From positions 1 through 21,403 of IMG/VR virus record IMGVR_UViG_3300046369_000293: a stretch of DNA of 21,403 nucleotides, one strand, 5' to 3'. The notes under the pieces are model-generated. The model saw nothing but the letters and a program-made list of their open reading frames with translations, was not told the origin of the DNA and did no database searches. Positions 1 through 9,196 of the stretch are shown here, piece by piece (the stretch's first letter is position 1; the number at the start of each line of letters is the position of its first letter). Made by a program: the position numbers and the translations under genes. The DNA is from a virus.

Positions 1-46
1 CTAGAATGTTTTTAATGTCCTTTAGCATTTCTGTTGGGTTTTTCAT
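1..46 (-). CDS. 5' end of an unidentified gene, cut by the window edge
   Basis: Only the first 15 codons are visible (ATG at 44-46, beginning MKNPTEMLKDIKNIL), running off the left edge. The start is supported by a leader that matches those of the chaperone gene (ATG at 10899) and the protease gene (ATG at 2459): CGTTATAT exactly four bases before the ATG. A short amphipathic N-terminus of this kind could begin a scaffold or head-associated protein downstream of an XkdF-type protease, but that is a guess from position. The frame could also continue into the fragment at the right end of the window if the molecule were circular (see findings). Confidence 0.6.
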   Translation of the reverse strand, partial: MKNPTEMLKDIKNIL

Positions 47-50
47 ATTT

Positions 51-83
51 ATATAACGATTAATAATTAGTATTTTGCATTTT
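51..83 (-). promoter_or_regulatory. Bipartite late-promoter candidate (copy 3)
   Basis: On the minus strand this reads AAAATGCAAA (74-83), 15 bp, CGTTATAT (51-58), then four bases and the ATG at 46. The same two boxes with the same 15-bp and 4-bp spacing lie before the gene starting at 2459. It fills one of the few intergenic gaps (about 36 bases) in the late block. A role as promoter is inferred; a translation element is the alternative. Confidence 0.5.
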
Positions 84-232
84 CAGTCTGTTCCGTATAT
101 CTTACCTATGCCTTGAGACCATAAAGACCCATCACAACATTTTCTTGAATAAGTATTAGTATCCTTGCAAAGGCAACCTCTTGCGCTGCTCTTAGGACTT
201 GTTTTACTAGGAGTTTTCCACCATCTACGCAT
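83..232 (-). CDS. Small cysteine-rich phage protein (49 aa)
   Basis: Function unknown. The 49-residue product has a basic, Trp-containing N-terminus followed by a Cys-rich motif, GCLCKDTNTYSRKCCDG, and then SLWSQGIG. The paired Cys-x-Cys and Cys-Cys could bind a metal or form disulfides. From memory, short proteins with this CLC...CCDG...QGIG pattern recur in structural regions of Bacteroidetes phages, so I take it as real despite its size. A longer frame begins at 286 but would overlap the upstream gene by 62 bases. The ATG at 230-232 gives an 8-base overlap with the upstream TAG, like other junctions here, so I chose it. Confidence 0.7.
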   Translation of the reverse strand: MRRWWKTPSKTSPKSSARGCLCKDTNTYSRKCCDGSLWSQGIGKIYGTD

Positions 233-848
233 AGTTCTGTGTTTTTTGTATAAAGTAAATAATATCCCAAACCTTTGAAGTACCACCTACCGAAGTTATT
301 TTAAATTCAACACCATCTGCAACAAAGTCAGCGTCTGTATAATATTGCATCACCATACTTTCTTGATGCTCTATATCATTTCCTTTAGGAAAAGCTAATG
401 TACCTGATACTCTTGCTATTTGACCTGATCCTACAAGATTGTATTCTAAGAATGTTTGGTTTGCATTAGGTGCTTGTGCTTTAAAGGCTATTGTAAATAA
501 ATAAGTGTCGTTTACGTTTTCTCCTAGTATCTTCTGTGTGCTAGAATCATAATAGTCAAATCCTGTGTGACTTCTTACAACATTGCCTGCATTATTAGGA
601 ACAGTCGTTAGTGTGTCTGCTGCTAAAGATAACTTGTTAGTACTAGTGTAAACTGTGTCATCATATCTTGCCCATCCTAATCCACTATAAGCACCACCTT
701 GAGGATAAATTTTTCTCCACTCTCCGTTCCAAACAGTATAGACACCTGTAGAAGTAGTTACGTAAGCACCCTCTTCTATTTTGTAGGCTTCTCTTATTTC
801 ATCAGAGTCTACATCTACCTGTACTTTGTATGAAGTGTTTTTAATCAT
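225..848 (-). CDS. Putative virion surface (head fibre or decoration) protein, 207 aa
   Basis: No enzyme motif is visible. The 207-aa sequence is rich in Gly, Thr, Ser, Asn and aromatic residues and looks all-beta, with segments such as GLGWARYDDTVYTS and VPNNAGNVV. The C-terminal half (about residues 95-200) looks like a compact beta-sandwich. Proteins of this kind near an XkdF-like protease in Bacteroidetes phages are usually taken to be head fibres, decoration proteins or minor structural proteins. It lies between the coiled-coil gene at 865-1290 and the Cys-rich gene, and ends in a TAG overlapping the next ATG. The assignment rests on composition and position only. A receptor-binding tail protein is a reasonable alternative. 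Confidence 0.6.
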   Translation of the reverse strand: MIKNTSYKVQVDVDSDEIREAYKIEEGAYVTTSTGVYTVWNGEWRKIYPQGGAYSGLGWARYDDTVYTSTNKLSLAADTLTTVPNNAGNVVRSHTGFDYYDSSTQKILGENVNDTYLFTIAFKAQAPNANQTFLEYNLVGSGQIARVSGTLAFPKGNDIEHQESMVMQYYTDADFVADGVEFKITSVGGTSKVWDIIYFIQKTQNYA

Positions 849-864
849 TTAGATTGTTGTGTTT

Positions 865-1290
865 TTATTTCACAAAGAATTTAACATCGCTAATAAATTT
901 AACAGCTTCTCTTACTAAGTCAATGTTTTCTTTTTTAGCTTGTAGCAATTTATTATACACATCTATTTGCTTAGGATTCATATCAAGTTCCTTAGCTGCT
1001 CTTTCAATGTCATTAATTGCTGTTTCATAGTAAGCTACATTAAATATAGCCGAACCATCTCTTAACGTATTTGTTTCGTTCATAAACTTTTTAGCTTCTG
1101 AATTTACATCTACAAGTTTTTTAATTAGAGATATAGCTTCTTTTTTTAATTTCTTTGCTCTTTGGTTTCCTTTTTCAATGTCCTTTAAAACATTCTTAGC
1201 TTCAATAGCTAACTCTACCTTTTCTAACTCTTTCTTATTGAGTTTCACCTCTGATAGCTTTGTAAAAATCTTTTGTAATTCAGGTTTCAT
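865..1290 (-). CDS. Coiled-coil protein of unknown function (141 aa)
   Basis: A Lys/Glu-rich, almost entirely helical protein with no membrane segment and no cysteine. Heptad-like patterning of Leu, Ile and Val is clear over roughly residues 1-75 and again from about 85 to 135, with a short non-helical stretch (LRDGSAIFNV) between them, suggesting two helical hairpins. It sits 11 bases downstream of the XkdF-type protease, where many phages carry a scaffold or core protein. The size and charged coiled coil fit a scaffold, but no family signature is recognised. The leader contains AT-rich sequence only (AAATAAATAAATATG) and no Shine-Dalgarno motif. Confidence 0.6.
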   Translation of the reverse strand: MKPELQKIFTKLSEVKLNKKELEKVELAIEAKNVLKDIEKGNQRAKKLKKEAISLIKKLVDVNSEAKKFMNETNTLRDGSAIFNVAYYETAINDIERAAKELDMNPKQIDVYNKLLQAKKENIDLVREAVKFISDVKFFVK

Positions 1291-1301
1291 ATTTATTTAT
1301 T

Positions 1302-2459
1302 TTAATTTATAGGTATACAATTAGGCACTAACTTGCCATTTTTTCTTTTCATTCCGTATTGCTCATATCCTGCTTGACAAGGCTTTTTTAAATTGTGTTG
1401 CTCGCAAGGCATAAACCATATCTTATCTTCAAATTCGTGTTCGTGATAACCATCACATCCTAAATTCTTTGCAGCTTCTAGTGCTTGTTCTTTAGTAGAG
1501 TAGGCTAGTCTGTCATCTATGATAGCAGTATTCTCATCAATCACTTGTGATCCTACATACATATCTAGCTTTTTAAGTTTGTTGATTGCCCACTCAACTC
1601 CTGAAGTGCCACCCCAAGCATCCCACATTAGTCCTCCACATCCTTCCGAGTAAGGTACATCTTTGTGTTGTTGGTGTCTTTTAAAGGATGCCATTCTAGC
1701 AATAGTATCTCTAGTGATTGGCTCTTTGTTAGCTAATTGGTTTGCTCTTTTTTTTCCTGTAGCTTCTCCACAAGAACCCCAACCATTCTTTTCTGCCCAT
1801 TCTAAGGCTCTTTTAGCGTTATTTGATGCTGAGTCAGGATAATCTGTATAAGATTCTAGTTCTTCCTTAAAAAGGTCTATTATTTGGTCTATCGTTTGTT
1901 TCGCATCTTGCTCTTCTTTTGACATTCCTACAGCATCTTTGGGTCTTTCCATTTTATCTGCAAAGTAACCCTCAATAGAAAAGCCTTTTACCTTACCTGT
2001 TTTTACAAACTTCTCCCAAACATCATCATTATTTACTTTTACAGTACCCATCCAAGTTCCGATAGGCACATCCATACCGTACTTTCTGCTCTTATCGTGC
2101 ACCTCATCCTCTACGATCCAAGACTCTACTAAGCTAAGTCCTGATAGTTCATACTGATGTTCTAGTGTTGAGTTGTTTTGATTGCCTTTCATTAAATACA
2201 TTTGAGAGGCTTTTAAGACAGTATCTTTAGAAAAGTATATGTAGTACTCATCTTCTCCTGATCTTCTATATATAGGCTTGTTAGGTATCAATAAAGCACC
2301 CATAAGAATCTTTTTCTCACCTGATACTTCAGCTAGTTTTATTTCTTCTGCTTTTAGTGCTACAAAGTCCTCTTCTATTGCAGGATTCTCTACTACGCTT
2401 ATAGCTTCGATTCCTACTGCATCTTGGTCTTCGTCTAGTATAAGTTCTACGATTCTCAT
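1302..2459 (-). CDS. XkdF-type prohead protease with C-terminal extension (385 aa)
   Basis: The N-terminal part (about residues 1-170) resembles the XkdF family of PBSX-like phages, taken to be prohead proteases that cleave scaffold and capsid precursors during head maturation. Visible hallmarks are the NPAIEEDFVAL segment near the start, MGALLIPN, a His at 101 (TLEHQ) and GFSIEGYF with Ser161 and Glu163, matching the expected His/Ser positions of the gp21-like fold. Residues about 205-300 form a separate Trp/Gly/Cys-containing module with a basic patch (FKRHQQHKD), and the C-terminus (about 330-385) holds a short Cys-containing domain ending in NGKLVPNCIPIN. Family assignment is fairly firm; catalysis is inferred. 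Its position downstream of the tape measure gene is unusual. Confidence 0.8.
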   Translation of the reverse strand: MRIVELILDEDQDAVGIEAISVVENPAIEEDFVALKAEEIKLAEVSGEKKILMGALLIPNKPIYRRSGEDEYYIYFSKDTVLKASQMYLMKGNQNNSTLEHQYELSGLSLVESWIVEDEVHDKSRKYGMDVPIGTWMGTVKVNNDDVWEKFVKTGKVKGFSIEGYFADKMERPKDAVGMSKEEQDAKQTIDQIIDLFKEELESYTDYPDSASNNAKRALEWAEKNGWGSCGEATGKKRANQLANKEPITRDTIARMASFKRHQQHKDVPYSEGCGGLMWDAWGGTSGVEWAINKLKKLDMYVGSQVIDENTAIIDDRLAYSTKEQALEAAKNLGCDGYHEHEFEDKIWFMPCEQHNLKKPCQAGYEQYGMKRKNGKLVPNCIPIN

Positions 2460-2463
2460 AATA

Positions 2464-2496
2464 ATATAACGCTTATTTTAAATTAATTTGCATTTT
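2464..2496 (-). promoter_or_regulatory. Bipartite late-promoter candidate (copy 2)
   Basis: Minus strand: AAAATGCAAA (2487-2496), 15 bp, CGTTATAT (2464-2471), four bases, then ATG at 2459. Spacing is identical to the site before the gene at 46. The upstream box overlaps the TAA stop of the tape measure gene. The likely role is initiation of head-gene transcription by a phage-specific sigma factor; this is inferred. Confidence 0.5.
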
Positions 2497-4150
2497 AAAT
2501 ACTAGCAGATTCTACTATGTTTCTATCTAACCCTTGTGCAGTTGTTACATCGTTGCTTACTACGTAGGCTCTTTGTGGTTTAGCTTGTTGTCCTGATATA
2601 GCATCTGCAAGTTGATTAGTACCTCCTACACCTACTACATTAAAGTCAGGTGCTTGTGCCTCTACTGTTGGTGCTTGTATCTGTGGTGTGCTTATACTTG
2701 CGCCTCCTCCTGTTGCTGCTGAAGCTGCTTTAGTTGCATTTACTGCTGATTTAACGCTAGAAATAATTCCTGCTGCTTGACCTGCAAAAGCAATTAACAA
2801 AGGAATGTTAGCAGGAAATCCTACTTTAGCTGTTGATGCTGCTCCTTTAGCTATATCAACTCCTGCTGCTGATGCTCTTAAAGATATTTCTGATAGTGTA
2901 GCTTTAGCTTGTTCTATTTGCTCTCTTAGTCTTATTCCTTGTTTAGCTATGAATAATGCTTTCCCAACTTTAGTTTCTTCTCCTGCTGCATTAATTGTAG
3001 CATCTAAAGTGTCATTTATTAATTCTTTTCTTTTCTCTGCATCTTCTTCAGCCTTTTTTAAATCTTCTTCTGCTTGGAATATTTTAGCATCTCTTAAATC
3101 TTGATCTCTTTCTTGTAATTCTCTTTCTAAAGAAATAGCGTTGATTTTTTGCTCTGATCTAAATCCTTCAATCTGTGCTAGTACTGCTTCTCTTTCATTT
3201 TGTGCTTCTAATAAAGCTATGTAGTTTTCTTGATTTTGGTTTTTATCATATTCTGCTTGCGCTGCTGCTATAGTTATGTCAACATTTTCAAGCATTAATT
3301 TTTGTTGTTCTTCTAATACTTCGCTTAGCCTTTCATTAGCTGCTATCCTTTCTTCAATAGACAATGTCTCATCATCTCTTATTTGTCTTTGCTGCTCAGC
3401 TTGTCTATCATACTTTTCTATTAAGCCTTGATTTATAACAGCAGCTACTTCTGCCTGTTTGTTTAATTCTACTGTACCTTTTGCAGCATCATAAGTAGAC
3501 TTAGCATAATCTTTAATACTATTTACTACAGAAGGAACTACCTCTGACACTTTATCGAAAGTATTGTTTACTCCTGTTACAACATCAAATAATTCTTTTC
3601 CTGCTTCTTTAGCACTTTCTGCTGCACCTGCAAAATCTCCTGCAAATACTTTAACTACAGCTTCTCCTAAAAATCCTAAAGCATCTAAGGCACTAGAGAC
3701 TCTTTCTATTACATTGTCTACAATAGCTTGACCAAAGTTTTTAAGAGACTGTACAGGGTTTTCAAATAGCCCTTTAAAGTAATCTATAACAGTTCCTACG
3801 TTTTGATCTAGGAATTTAAATAGATCATTAAAAGCTATACTTAGTGCTTCGGTTGCAGTTGTAAAAGTGTCTACTACTTTTTGATTAGAGCTAAAAGTTT
3901 CTCTTAGTAAGTCAAAGGCTTTGATCACTACTGTTGCACCTAACGCACCCTTAAAAATGTTTTGGATTCCTTTTAATACTTTTGTAGATTTCTTAGCTTG
4001 TTTCTCTACACCATCTAAACCTTTCTCTATTGTGCTTGTTGCTGTTTCTGAGTTACTTTTTACATCTTTTAAAATATCTGATACATCGTTTAAAGTAGCT
4101 TCAGTTCCTTTAGCGTCTACCTCTAACTCTATTTTGTATTGTTGTGCCAT
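2495..4150 (-). CDS. Tail tape measure protein (551 aa)
   Basis: This protein sets tail length and is threaded through the tail tube. The sequence is typical: an N-terminal beta-like start (MAQQYKIELEVDAKGTEAT), long helical coiled-coil stretches rich in Ala, Lys, Glu and Gln (about residues 20-75 and 230-385), Gly/Ala-rich hydrophobic segments (near 85-100, 160-185 and 445-480) and a low-complexity Ala/Thr/Pro C-terminus. By the usual rule of about 1.5 angstrom per residue, 551 aa would give a tail of roughly 80 nm. The start overlaps the 50-aa gene at 4129-4281. It lies downstream of the large baseplate/fibre gene, whereas tape measure genes normally precede baseplate genes. Confidence 0.85.
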   Translation of the reverse strand: MAQQYKIELEVDAKGTEATLNDVSDILKDVKSNSETATSTIEKGLDGVEKQAKKSTKVLKGIQNIFKGALGATVVIKAFDLLRETFSSNQKVVDTFTTATEALSIAFNDLFKFLDQNVGTVIDYFKGLFENPVQSLKNFGQAIVDNVIERVSSALDALGFLGEAVVKVFAGDFAGAAESAKEAGKELFDVVTGVNNTFDKVSEVVPSVVNSIKDYAKSTYDAAKGTVELNKQAEVAAVINQGLIEKYDRQAEQQRQIRDDETLSIEERIAANERLSEVLEEQQKLMLENVDITIAAAQAEYDKNQNQENYIALLEAQNEREAVLAQIEGFRSEQKINAISLERELQERDQDLRDAKIFQAEEDLKKAEEDAEKRKELINDTLDATINAAGEETKVGKALFIAKQGIRLREQIEQAKATLSEISLRASAAGVDIAKGAASTAKVGFPANIPLLIAFAGQAAGIISSVKSAVNATKAASAATGGGASISTPQIQAPTVEAQAPDFNVVGVGGTNQLADAISGQQAKPQRAYVVSNDVTTAQGLDRNIVESASI

Positions 4151-4281
4151 TTTATTTCTTTTTTAATCTGTTTAAATGCTCCCTTAAAACTATCAGGCAA
4201 AGCATACTTACCTTGTGCTATTCTTATATTTTCTGTGTCTCCTTTTGCTACGCTAAGTACTTCTAGTATATTCTCTAACAT
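4129..4281 (-). CDS. Small protein between baseplate and tape measure genes (50 aa)
   Basis: A complete 50-codon frame with ATG at 4279-4281, starting one base after the stop of the 1332-aa gene and ending at the TAG at 4129-4131, a 22-base overlap with the tape measure start. It begins MLENILEVLSVAKGD, has a central IRIAQGKYALPDSF and a lysine-rich C-terminus (KQIKKEIKWHNNTK). The tight packing on both sides, the ATG and the otherwise empty 132-base gap support a real gene. The function is unknown. By position it could be a small tail-assembly factor. Confidence 0.65.
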   Translation of the reverse strand: MLENILEVLSVAKGDTENIRIAQGKYALPDSFKGAFKQIKKEIKWHNNTK

Positions 4282-4282
4282 A

Positions 4283-7200
4283 TTAATTATTAAAATCTAT
4301 TCTAACAGCACTCAACAATGTAGAACTTGCTCTTGGGAAAACTCTAAATTGACCACTCAAATCTCCACCACCTTGTAAGTTGTTTGCTATCGTTACATCG
4401 TGTACCTGTGTACCCCCTGCGTCATTTGTTGATGGTGTTACATTTGTAGTTAATGTTGAGTTTGTTAATGTTACGTAGTAAGCACCATTTGAAACTACTT
4501 CAATTTGTAATACTACATTTTCAGGCACAACTACAGCACCAGTCACATTGTTCCAAGATGTTTGTGGACTTATTCTATATCTAAACGATACAGTTGTAGC
4601 AGGATCAGCAACTGGACTGCCTGAGTAACTAAGTGAAGCTGTTTTGTCACTAGCTTGTATTGATCCTGTCACTTCTATAACATAAGTAGAACTAGTGTGA
4701 GAATCTTTTACTACTGATACACCTGTGCCACCTGGACTTACTGTTGGTGTTGTAATACTTCCTGCTGTAAATTCATATCCTGAATTGGCTGTGTATGTAA
4801 GCAAGTATCTATATGTGTCTCCACTCTCACCTCTTGGTTTAAGAACTGAATTGTTTCCTTCAAAGTCAGCTTTAGAGGCTTCATAAGATGGGTCTTTGTA
4901 AACACTCAGACTTGCATTCTGTACTGTTGTAGGAATAGAAATATCAGTTTGATAAACATCTACATTTGTCGCTGAAACGTGAATATTATAAGTGTGATTG
5001 CCATCGTTAGAAGCACTAGGGAAATTACCTCCAACTGTGATGTTCATAACATCTCCTACTAAGACTTTATCTAAAGTGTATTGGCTAGATACGTTAGTAC
5101 CACTTTCAAAAAGCTGTATACTTGTAACTTGACTTTCTGATAGCCACTCGCCTTCATTATTAGTAAATAAGAACTCAAGAGCAGGGCTTATAGCATTGCC
5201 ACATTGACCTGTACTGTAAGATATTTGACCAGTTCCTAAACTTGCATTTATGTTTGATATTACAGGGTTTTGGAAAGATAATGTACCACCACTACAAGTA
5301 GCTGCACTTTGTGTTGTAAATGTTTGAATAGCACCATAGCTAGTGTCTACTGTATTGGTTGCATAAGCCCTGTAGGAATAAAACTGATTTGAGTTTAAGC
5401 CACTAATAGGAGCGTTATAGGATCCTGCTGAAGTGCCTACTACTGTTACATTAGAAATAGTATTAGATAAAGATGGTGTTCCTGACCCTGTTATATACAC
5501 AAATCCTTTTACTGTATAATTAGGATTACCTACATCGGTTACATTGCCTTCAAAAGTAACACTAGAAGTACCAACACTACTAGCTAGATTGGTTGTTACA
5601 GATGGAGCATATGTTGTTGGCGATGTTGCTGCTGTGGAAAATGTAAGAACGCTACCATATGCAGTTCCTTGAGTATTTATTGCAAATGCTCTATAAGAAT
5701 ACGAAGTGCTAGATGGCAACCCAGTTAATGCACCTGAAAAAGAACCTGAACTAGTTCCTGATACTGGCAAAGTAAGATTGCTTGAGTCAGGTGTACCTGA
5801 TCCTTGCATATAATAAAAACCTTTAGAACTATAATTTGGAACTCCTACGTTTGTAACATTTCCTTGTAAAATTGTAGAACTACTTGTAGGTGTTGAATTA
5901 CCTGACGTAATTACAGTAGCTAAACTTTGTGTTGCTGCTGTAGTAAAGGTTATTACATTCCCTGTAACTACTGTAGAAGAAGGTGTAATAGCATAAGCAA
6001 CAAAAGAATAAGTAGATGAAGCTGATAGTGAAGTAATATTTGTAGAATACGCATTTGTATCTGTTCCTGAAACTATTACGTTATTATCAGAAGCTGTAGG
6101 TGTGACACTACCTACTGCCCAATAGAATCCTCTAGTTGTATAGGCAGGGCTTCCTGCTGATGTTACTTGTCCATTTAAGGTAGCTGATGTTTGTTGTATA
6201 GGATTTGCATTAGATGTAACTACTGTAGGTAACACATCTGCAACAGGTGCTACATAAGGATTAACAAGGTTTAAAAGTTCTAAGTTGCTTTCTCCTGTTT
6301 CTAGGTTACTTTCAATGCTGTTAATTTTATATATCCTATCTAATATCTGCACCTTGTCTGCTAAAGAATAGTTTAGCAAGAAGCTGATAGGCAAATAGGC
6401 TTTTACTTTTGTAAGTCTTAGCTTAGCATTGAATATTTCTTCTATGTATGTTTTGTAGTAGTCTTCAAATAAAGTTCCTTCAAAAGTAGTATCTAATGAG
6501 TATTCGTTTACCTCTAAGTTAAAGTTTATGTTTGAGTCATCAACTCCTGAATTAATAGTAACACTATTGGAAGGTATAAAGTATGTAGTTATATTAGTGA
6601 AACTACCGATCAAGTTATTTAAAAATCTTATTTGTGTAGGTGTGCTACTAACAGGATAAAATAATAAAGGCTTGCCAAAATAAGGATCATTGTTATCATC
6701 TACAAACCATCCTACTTGTGCAGATGTTAAAGCATTTGTTGCTCCGTTTATTAGTCTTTCGTATTTAAGGTGTTCAAATGGTGCTTTTACGCTGTATATA
6801 TCACCTCCTGCATCAAAGTTATCATCTCCCTTATATTCTACTGTACCCCACTCTACATTATTAGCTTGTTGATGTTGCAAGGCTAGCTTAGTTCCTAGTC
6901 CTTCATAACCAAAATCCACTTCTTTGAATGGTAAGGCTACATTCACATCCTTACTGGTTACTTCTACGTATTGTGTTATATCTCTTATTTCTGTAGAACT
7001 TGAATAAAAGCTATCAAGTGTTTTTACAGTTATTGTATCACCCTCGTAAAAAGCAGTCAAATTAAACATCTTAAATAACCCTGTGAGAAAGTCTATTACT
7101 TTCATCTTAGGTATTTGCTCTGTGATAATAAAGTTTTGTGCTGTTGAGACTAACAGCCCTGATGTTTGGTTATATGTTTTGCTTTCGCCTGTAAGATTAT

Positions 7201-8281
7201 TTGATACTGCTAATGAGAATCCTGAGAAGTTTGTGTTACCTGCTGCGTATATAAAAATCTGATACCCTGTACTAGAGTTTGTAAGAAACCCTGTAAAATT
7301 ATAAGCACCTGTAGTAGTTACGTTTTCTTGTCTGTATATTTGACCATCCTTTTTTATTATTATAGAATAGTCGTTAGATGTTGTTTGAGTAGCAGTAAAT
7401 GTGTAAGACATTTGCACAGGACTTGCCATTCCAAAAACTTGAAAATTTGAACCATTACAAAATAAACCAGTAACATCTAAAGGAGGAGTGTCAGCAGGAA
7501 ATCCTTCTATTAAAGTTGTAACTAGTGCATCCTCATCAAAAGCACTTCCCTTTTTCCTATGAAGCCACATATATAGCTTGTAGTAAGGATCATTTGTAGA
7601 ATCAAAGAAATCTGTAGAGAATGTTATACCATAGGTTTCTTCTATTGCTTTGATAATTATATGCACAGGTATAGCATACTTTAACTCTTCATAATATACA
7701 CCATTACCAGTAGCAGCATTTAAGTTGCCTATTGCTGTTGTGGCAGTATCATAAAACAATCTTGTAGTATGTGAAATAAGAGGAGCAACTAATGCGTCTG
7801 TGTAGGTTACACTATCAACTGTTTTATCGTGTCCATATCTTAAACCATCTAGGACTTCTGCTGCGCTATATTCGTGGCTGAAGTTGTCTAGCCATTCTAA
7901 AGAACTCAATGTGTCTTCTCCTAATAAGTCTTTTAGATCAATAGTATTTCCAAAGAATGTGATCTTGTAAGTATGTGGCTTGCCGTTTTTAAGATTGACA
8001 CTATTTAGCTTGATCTTACCTTTTCTAAATTCTTTGTTGTTTAATTCTAATCTTGCTGTTGTTTTCTTTCTAGCATCGTAGCCATTGTCTATGTCGTAAT
8101 TGTAATAGTGCTTGAATATTTTATTGTTAGTCTTAGATGCAGGCAAATTAAAAGTCTTGCTAAAATCTGTAAAGACCTTAGATATATCTTTTACGTTCTG
8201 TATGGTCTGAGTAACAGTTACTGATTCATCTTTAAATAAATCAACTCTTTGACCCTCTATATACAACTGTAATACTTGCAT
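4283..8281 (-). CDS. Baseplate/tail-tip protein with FN3-like repeats (1332 aa)
   Basis: This is the largest protein of the window, probably a tail-tip or baseplate protein that also carries adhesive domains. Residues 1 to about 680 form a mixed alpha/beta module beginning MQVLQLYIEGQRVDLFKDES, with FTDFSKTFNLPASKTNN near the start, of a type common in Bacteroidetes siphophages. Residues about 683-990 are three tandem FN3/Ig-like repeats of about 100-106 aa, each with a TSATLNG-like strand, a G-x-P-x-Y-x-x-x-GF-x-Y segment and a YSYRAYA-like strand. Residues 990-1332 are a Ser/Thr/Gly-rich beta domain, probably the distal tip. No hydrolase motif is seen. The role is inferred from size, repeats and neighbours. 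Confidence 0.75.
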   Translation of the reverse strand: MQVLQLYIEGQRVDLFKDESVTVTQTIQNVKDISKVFTDFSKTFNLPASKTNNKIFKHYYNYDIDNGYDARKKTTARLELNNKEFRKGKIKLNSVNLKNGKPHTYKITFFGNTIDLKDLLGEDTLSSLEWLDNFSHEYSAAEVLDGLRYGHDKTVDSVTYTDALVAPLISHTTRLFYDTATTAIGNLNAATGNGVYYEELKYAIPVHIIIKAIEETYGITFSTDFFDSTNDPYYKLYMWLHRKKGSAFDEDALVTTLIEGFPADTPPLDVTGLFCNGSNFQVFGMASPVQMSYTFTATQTTSNDYSIIIKKDGQIYRQENVTTTGAYNFTGFLTNSSTGYQIFIYAAGNTNFSGFSLAVSNNLTGESKTYNQTSGLLVSTAQNFIITEQIPKMKVIDFLTGLFKMFNLTAFYEGDTITVKTLDSFYSSSTEIRDITQYVEVTSKDVNVALPFKEVDFGYEGLGTKLALQHQQANNVEWGTVEYKGDDNFDAGGDIYSVKAPFEHLKYERLINGATNALTSAQVGWFVDDNNDPYFGKPLLFYPVSSTPTQIRFLNNLIGSFTNITTYFIPSNSVTINSGVDDSNINFNLEVNEYSLDTTFEGTLFEDYYKTYIEEIFNAKLRLTKVKAYLPISFLLNYSLADKVQILDRIYKINSIESNLETGESNLELLNLVNPYVAPVADVLPTVVTSNANPIQQTSATLNGQVTSAGSPAYTTRGFYWAVGSVTPTASDNNVIVSGTDTNAYSTNITSLSASSTYSFVAYAITPSSTVVTGNVITFTTAATQSLATVITSGNSTPTSSSTILQGNVTNVGVPNYSSKGFYYMQGSGTPDSSNLTLPVSGTSSGSFSGALTGLPSSTSYSYRAFAINTQGTAYGSVLTFSTAATSPTTYAPSVTTNLASSVGTSSVTFEGNVTDVGNPNYTVKGFVYITGSGTPSLSNTISNVTVVGTSAGSYNAPISGLNSNQFYSYRAYATNTVDTSYGAIQTFTTQSAATCSGGTLSFQNPVISNINASLGTGQISYSTGQCGNAISPALEFLFTNNEGEWLSESQVTSIQLFESGTNVSSQYTLDKVLVGDVMNITVGGNFPSASNDGNHTYNIHVSATNVDVYQTDISIPTTVQNASLSVYKDPSYEASKADFEGNNSVLKPRGESGDTYRYLLTYTANSGYEFTAGSITTPTVSPGGTGVSVVKDSHTSSTYVIEVTGSIQASDKTASLSYSGSPVADPATTVSFRYRISPQTSWNNVTGAVVVPENVVLQIEVVSNGAYYVTLTNSTLTTNVTPSTNDAGGTQVHDVTIANNLQGGGDLSGQFRVFPRASSTLLSAVRIDFNN
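5310..6232 (-). repeat. Three tandem FN3-like repeats inside the 1332-aa gene
   Basis: Three coding repeats of about 300-318 bases: roughly 5931-6232, 5613-5930 and 5310-5612. They encode homologous beta-sandwich units that share a GxVTxxGxPxYxxxGFxY core and end in a FTT or FST strand. The units have diverged (about 40% identical by eye), so they are old duplications and not a recent expansion. Confidence 0.75.
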
Positions 8282-9196
8282 CTATCTTAAATCATTAATC
8301 ACGTTAAAGGCATACTGTACATTTATTGTGTAGTTTACTAGCCTGTCGTTTACGCTTGTTTTATATGTTAGCTGTGTTGTAGTAATATCTACAGGGATAA
8401 CATCACTTCCTATTGTTGCCCATACTTGTTCTGACAATAGCATTTCCTCAAAAGAAGCATTTAAAGCCTCTGATACGAATCCTGTGTTCATAGTTAGGCT
8501 AGTTGTACCCTGAGTATTTAAAACCCTCTTAGAATGCGTATTGATGTCGTATGTGCCCGTACTAGATACTAGCGATCTCTTATAAGTTTCTTTTGTAGTG
8601 TTGACGCTCTCTACTGACTTCTTAAAAAAGTACATATCTTGTAATGCTCCAAACTTATTTACAAAGGTCATTTTAATTGGTGTGTACTTAGGTTCGCAAA
8701 CTCTTTTTATTGTTACTGTTTGACCACCTGCAAAAACACTTGTAGAGGCAGTTCCAAATAAATCATATACAATACCATTAGAACTTTCTTCTGCTACTTG
8801 CCCTGTTGTATTCTCAGGAACATATATTACAGTATTAGATTGCAATAAACTGTTAGAAGTTACTGTAGGACTTGCACCATCCATAAACTCACCATAACCA
8901 TCGAAGCCTGTATGTGTGAAGTTTACATCTGATCCTACTTGAGCATCGCTAGTGTCGTAAAACTTAATAGTACCTGTGATATTTATTACCTGTGATGTAT
9001 ATGTGCCGTCAAAAGTTATGTCTATATAGTCTCTTGCTAGTTCGCTTATCTCAAACAATGCTCCGTCAGAACTATCTACATCTTTTGTGATAGTATAATG
9101 TTGCGTGCCTTCAACACTTAAATCTAATGTAGCATAAGAACTACCTGCTTCGGTGTTGTAAATGTAGTAAGGACTTCTAAGTAATATATTTGCCAT
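8282..9196 (-). CDS. Tail structural protein (304 aa), possibly tube or distal tail
   Basis: A beta-rich protein starting MANILLRSPYYIYNTEAGSS. The N-terminal half (about 1-150) looks like a beta-sandwich with many Thr, Ser, Asp and Gly residues. The C-terminal half has a recognisable block, TFVNKFGALQDMYFFKKS (about residues 177-194), and LLSEQVWATIGSDVIPVDI near residue 255. Similar proteins occur in Bacteroidetes phages directly before the large baseplate protein. The start and the stop of the upstream gp10-like gene share one base (TAATG), and the 1332-aa gene follows immediately, so the three are probably translated as a coupled set. No other candidate for the major tail tube protein is present, so it may fill that role; a distal tail protein is the alternative. 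Confidence 0.65.
   Translation of the reverse strand: MANILLRSPYYIYNTEAGSSYATLDLSVEGTQHYTITKDVDSSDGALFEISELARDYIDITFDGTYTSQVINITGTIKFYDTSDAQVGSDVNFTHTGFDGYGEFMDGASPTVTSNSLLQSNTVIYVPENTTGQVAEESSNGIVYDLFGTASTSVFAGGQTVTIKRVCEPKYTPIKMTFVNKFGALQDMYFFKKSVESVNTTKETYKRSLVSSTGTYDINTHSKRVLNTQGTTSLTMNTGFVSEALNASFEEMLLSEQVWATIGSDVIPVDITTTQLTYKTSVNDRLVNYTINVQYAFNVINDLR

Noticed and set aside
953-961. TTATACACA, a perfect match to the DnaA-box consensus
   Set aside because: A single copy inside the 141-aa coding frame, with no partner boxes nearby; most likely chance.
2278-2469. Plus-strand open frames opposite the structural and replication genes (this one and about fifteen others)
   Set aside because: They are low-complexity (Ser/Leu-rich) antisense shadows of confident minus-strand genes and lack promoters or sensible leaders.
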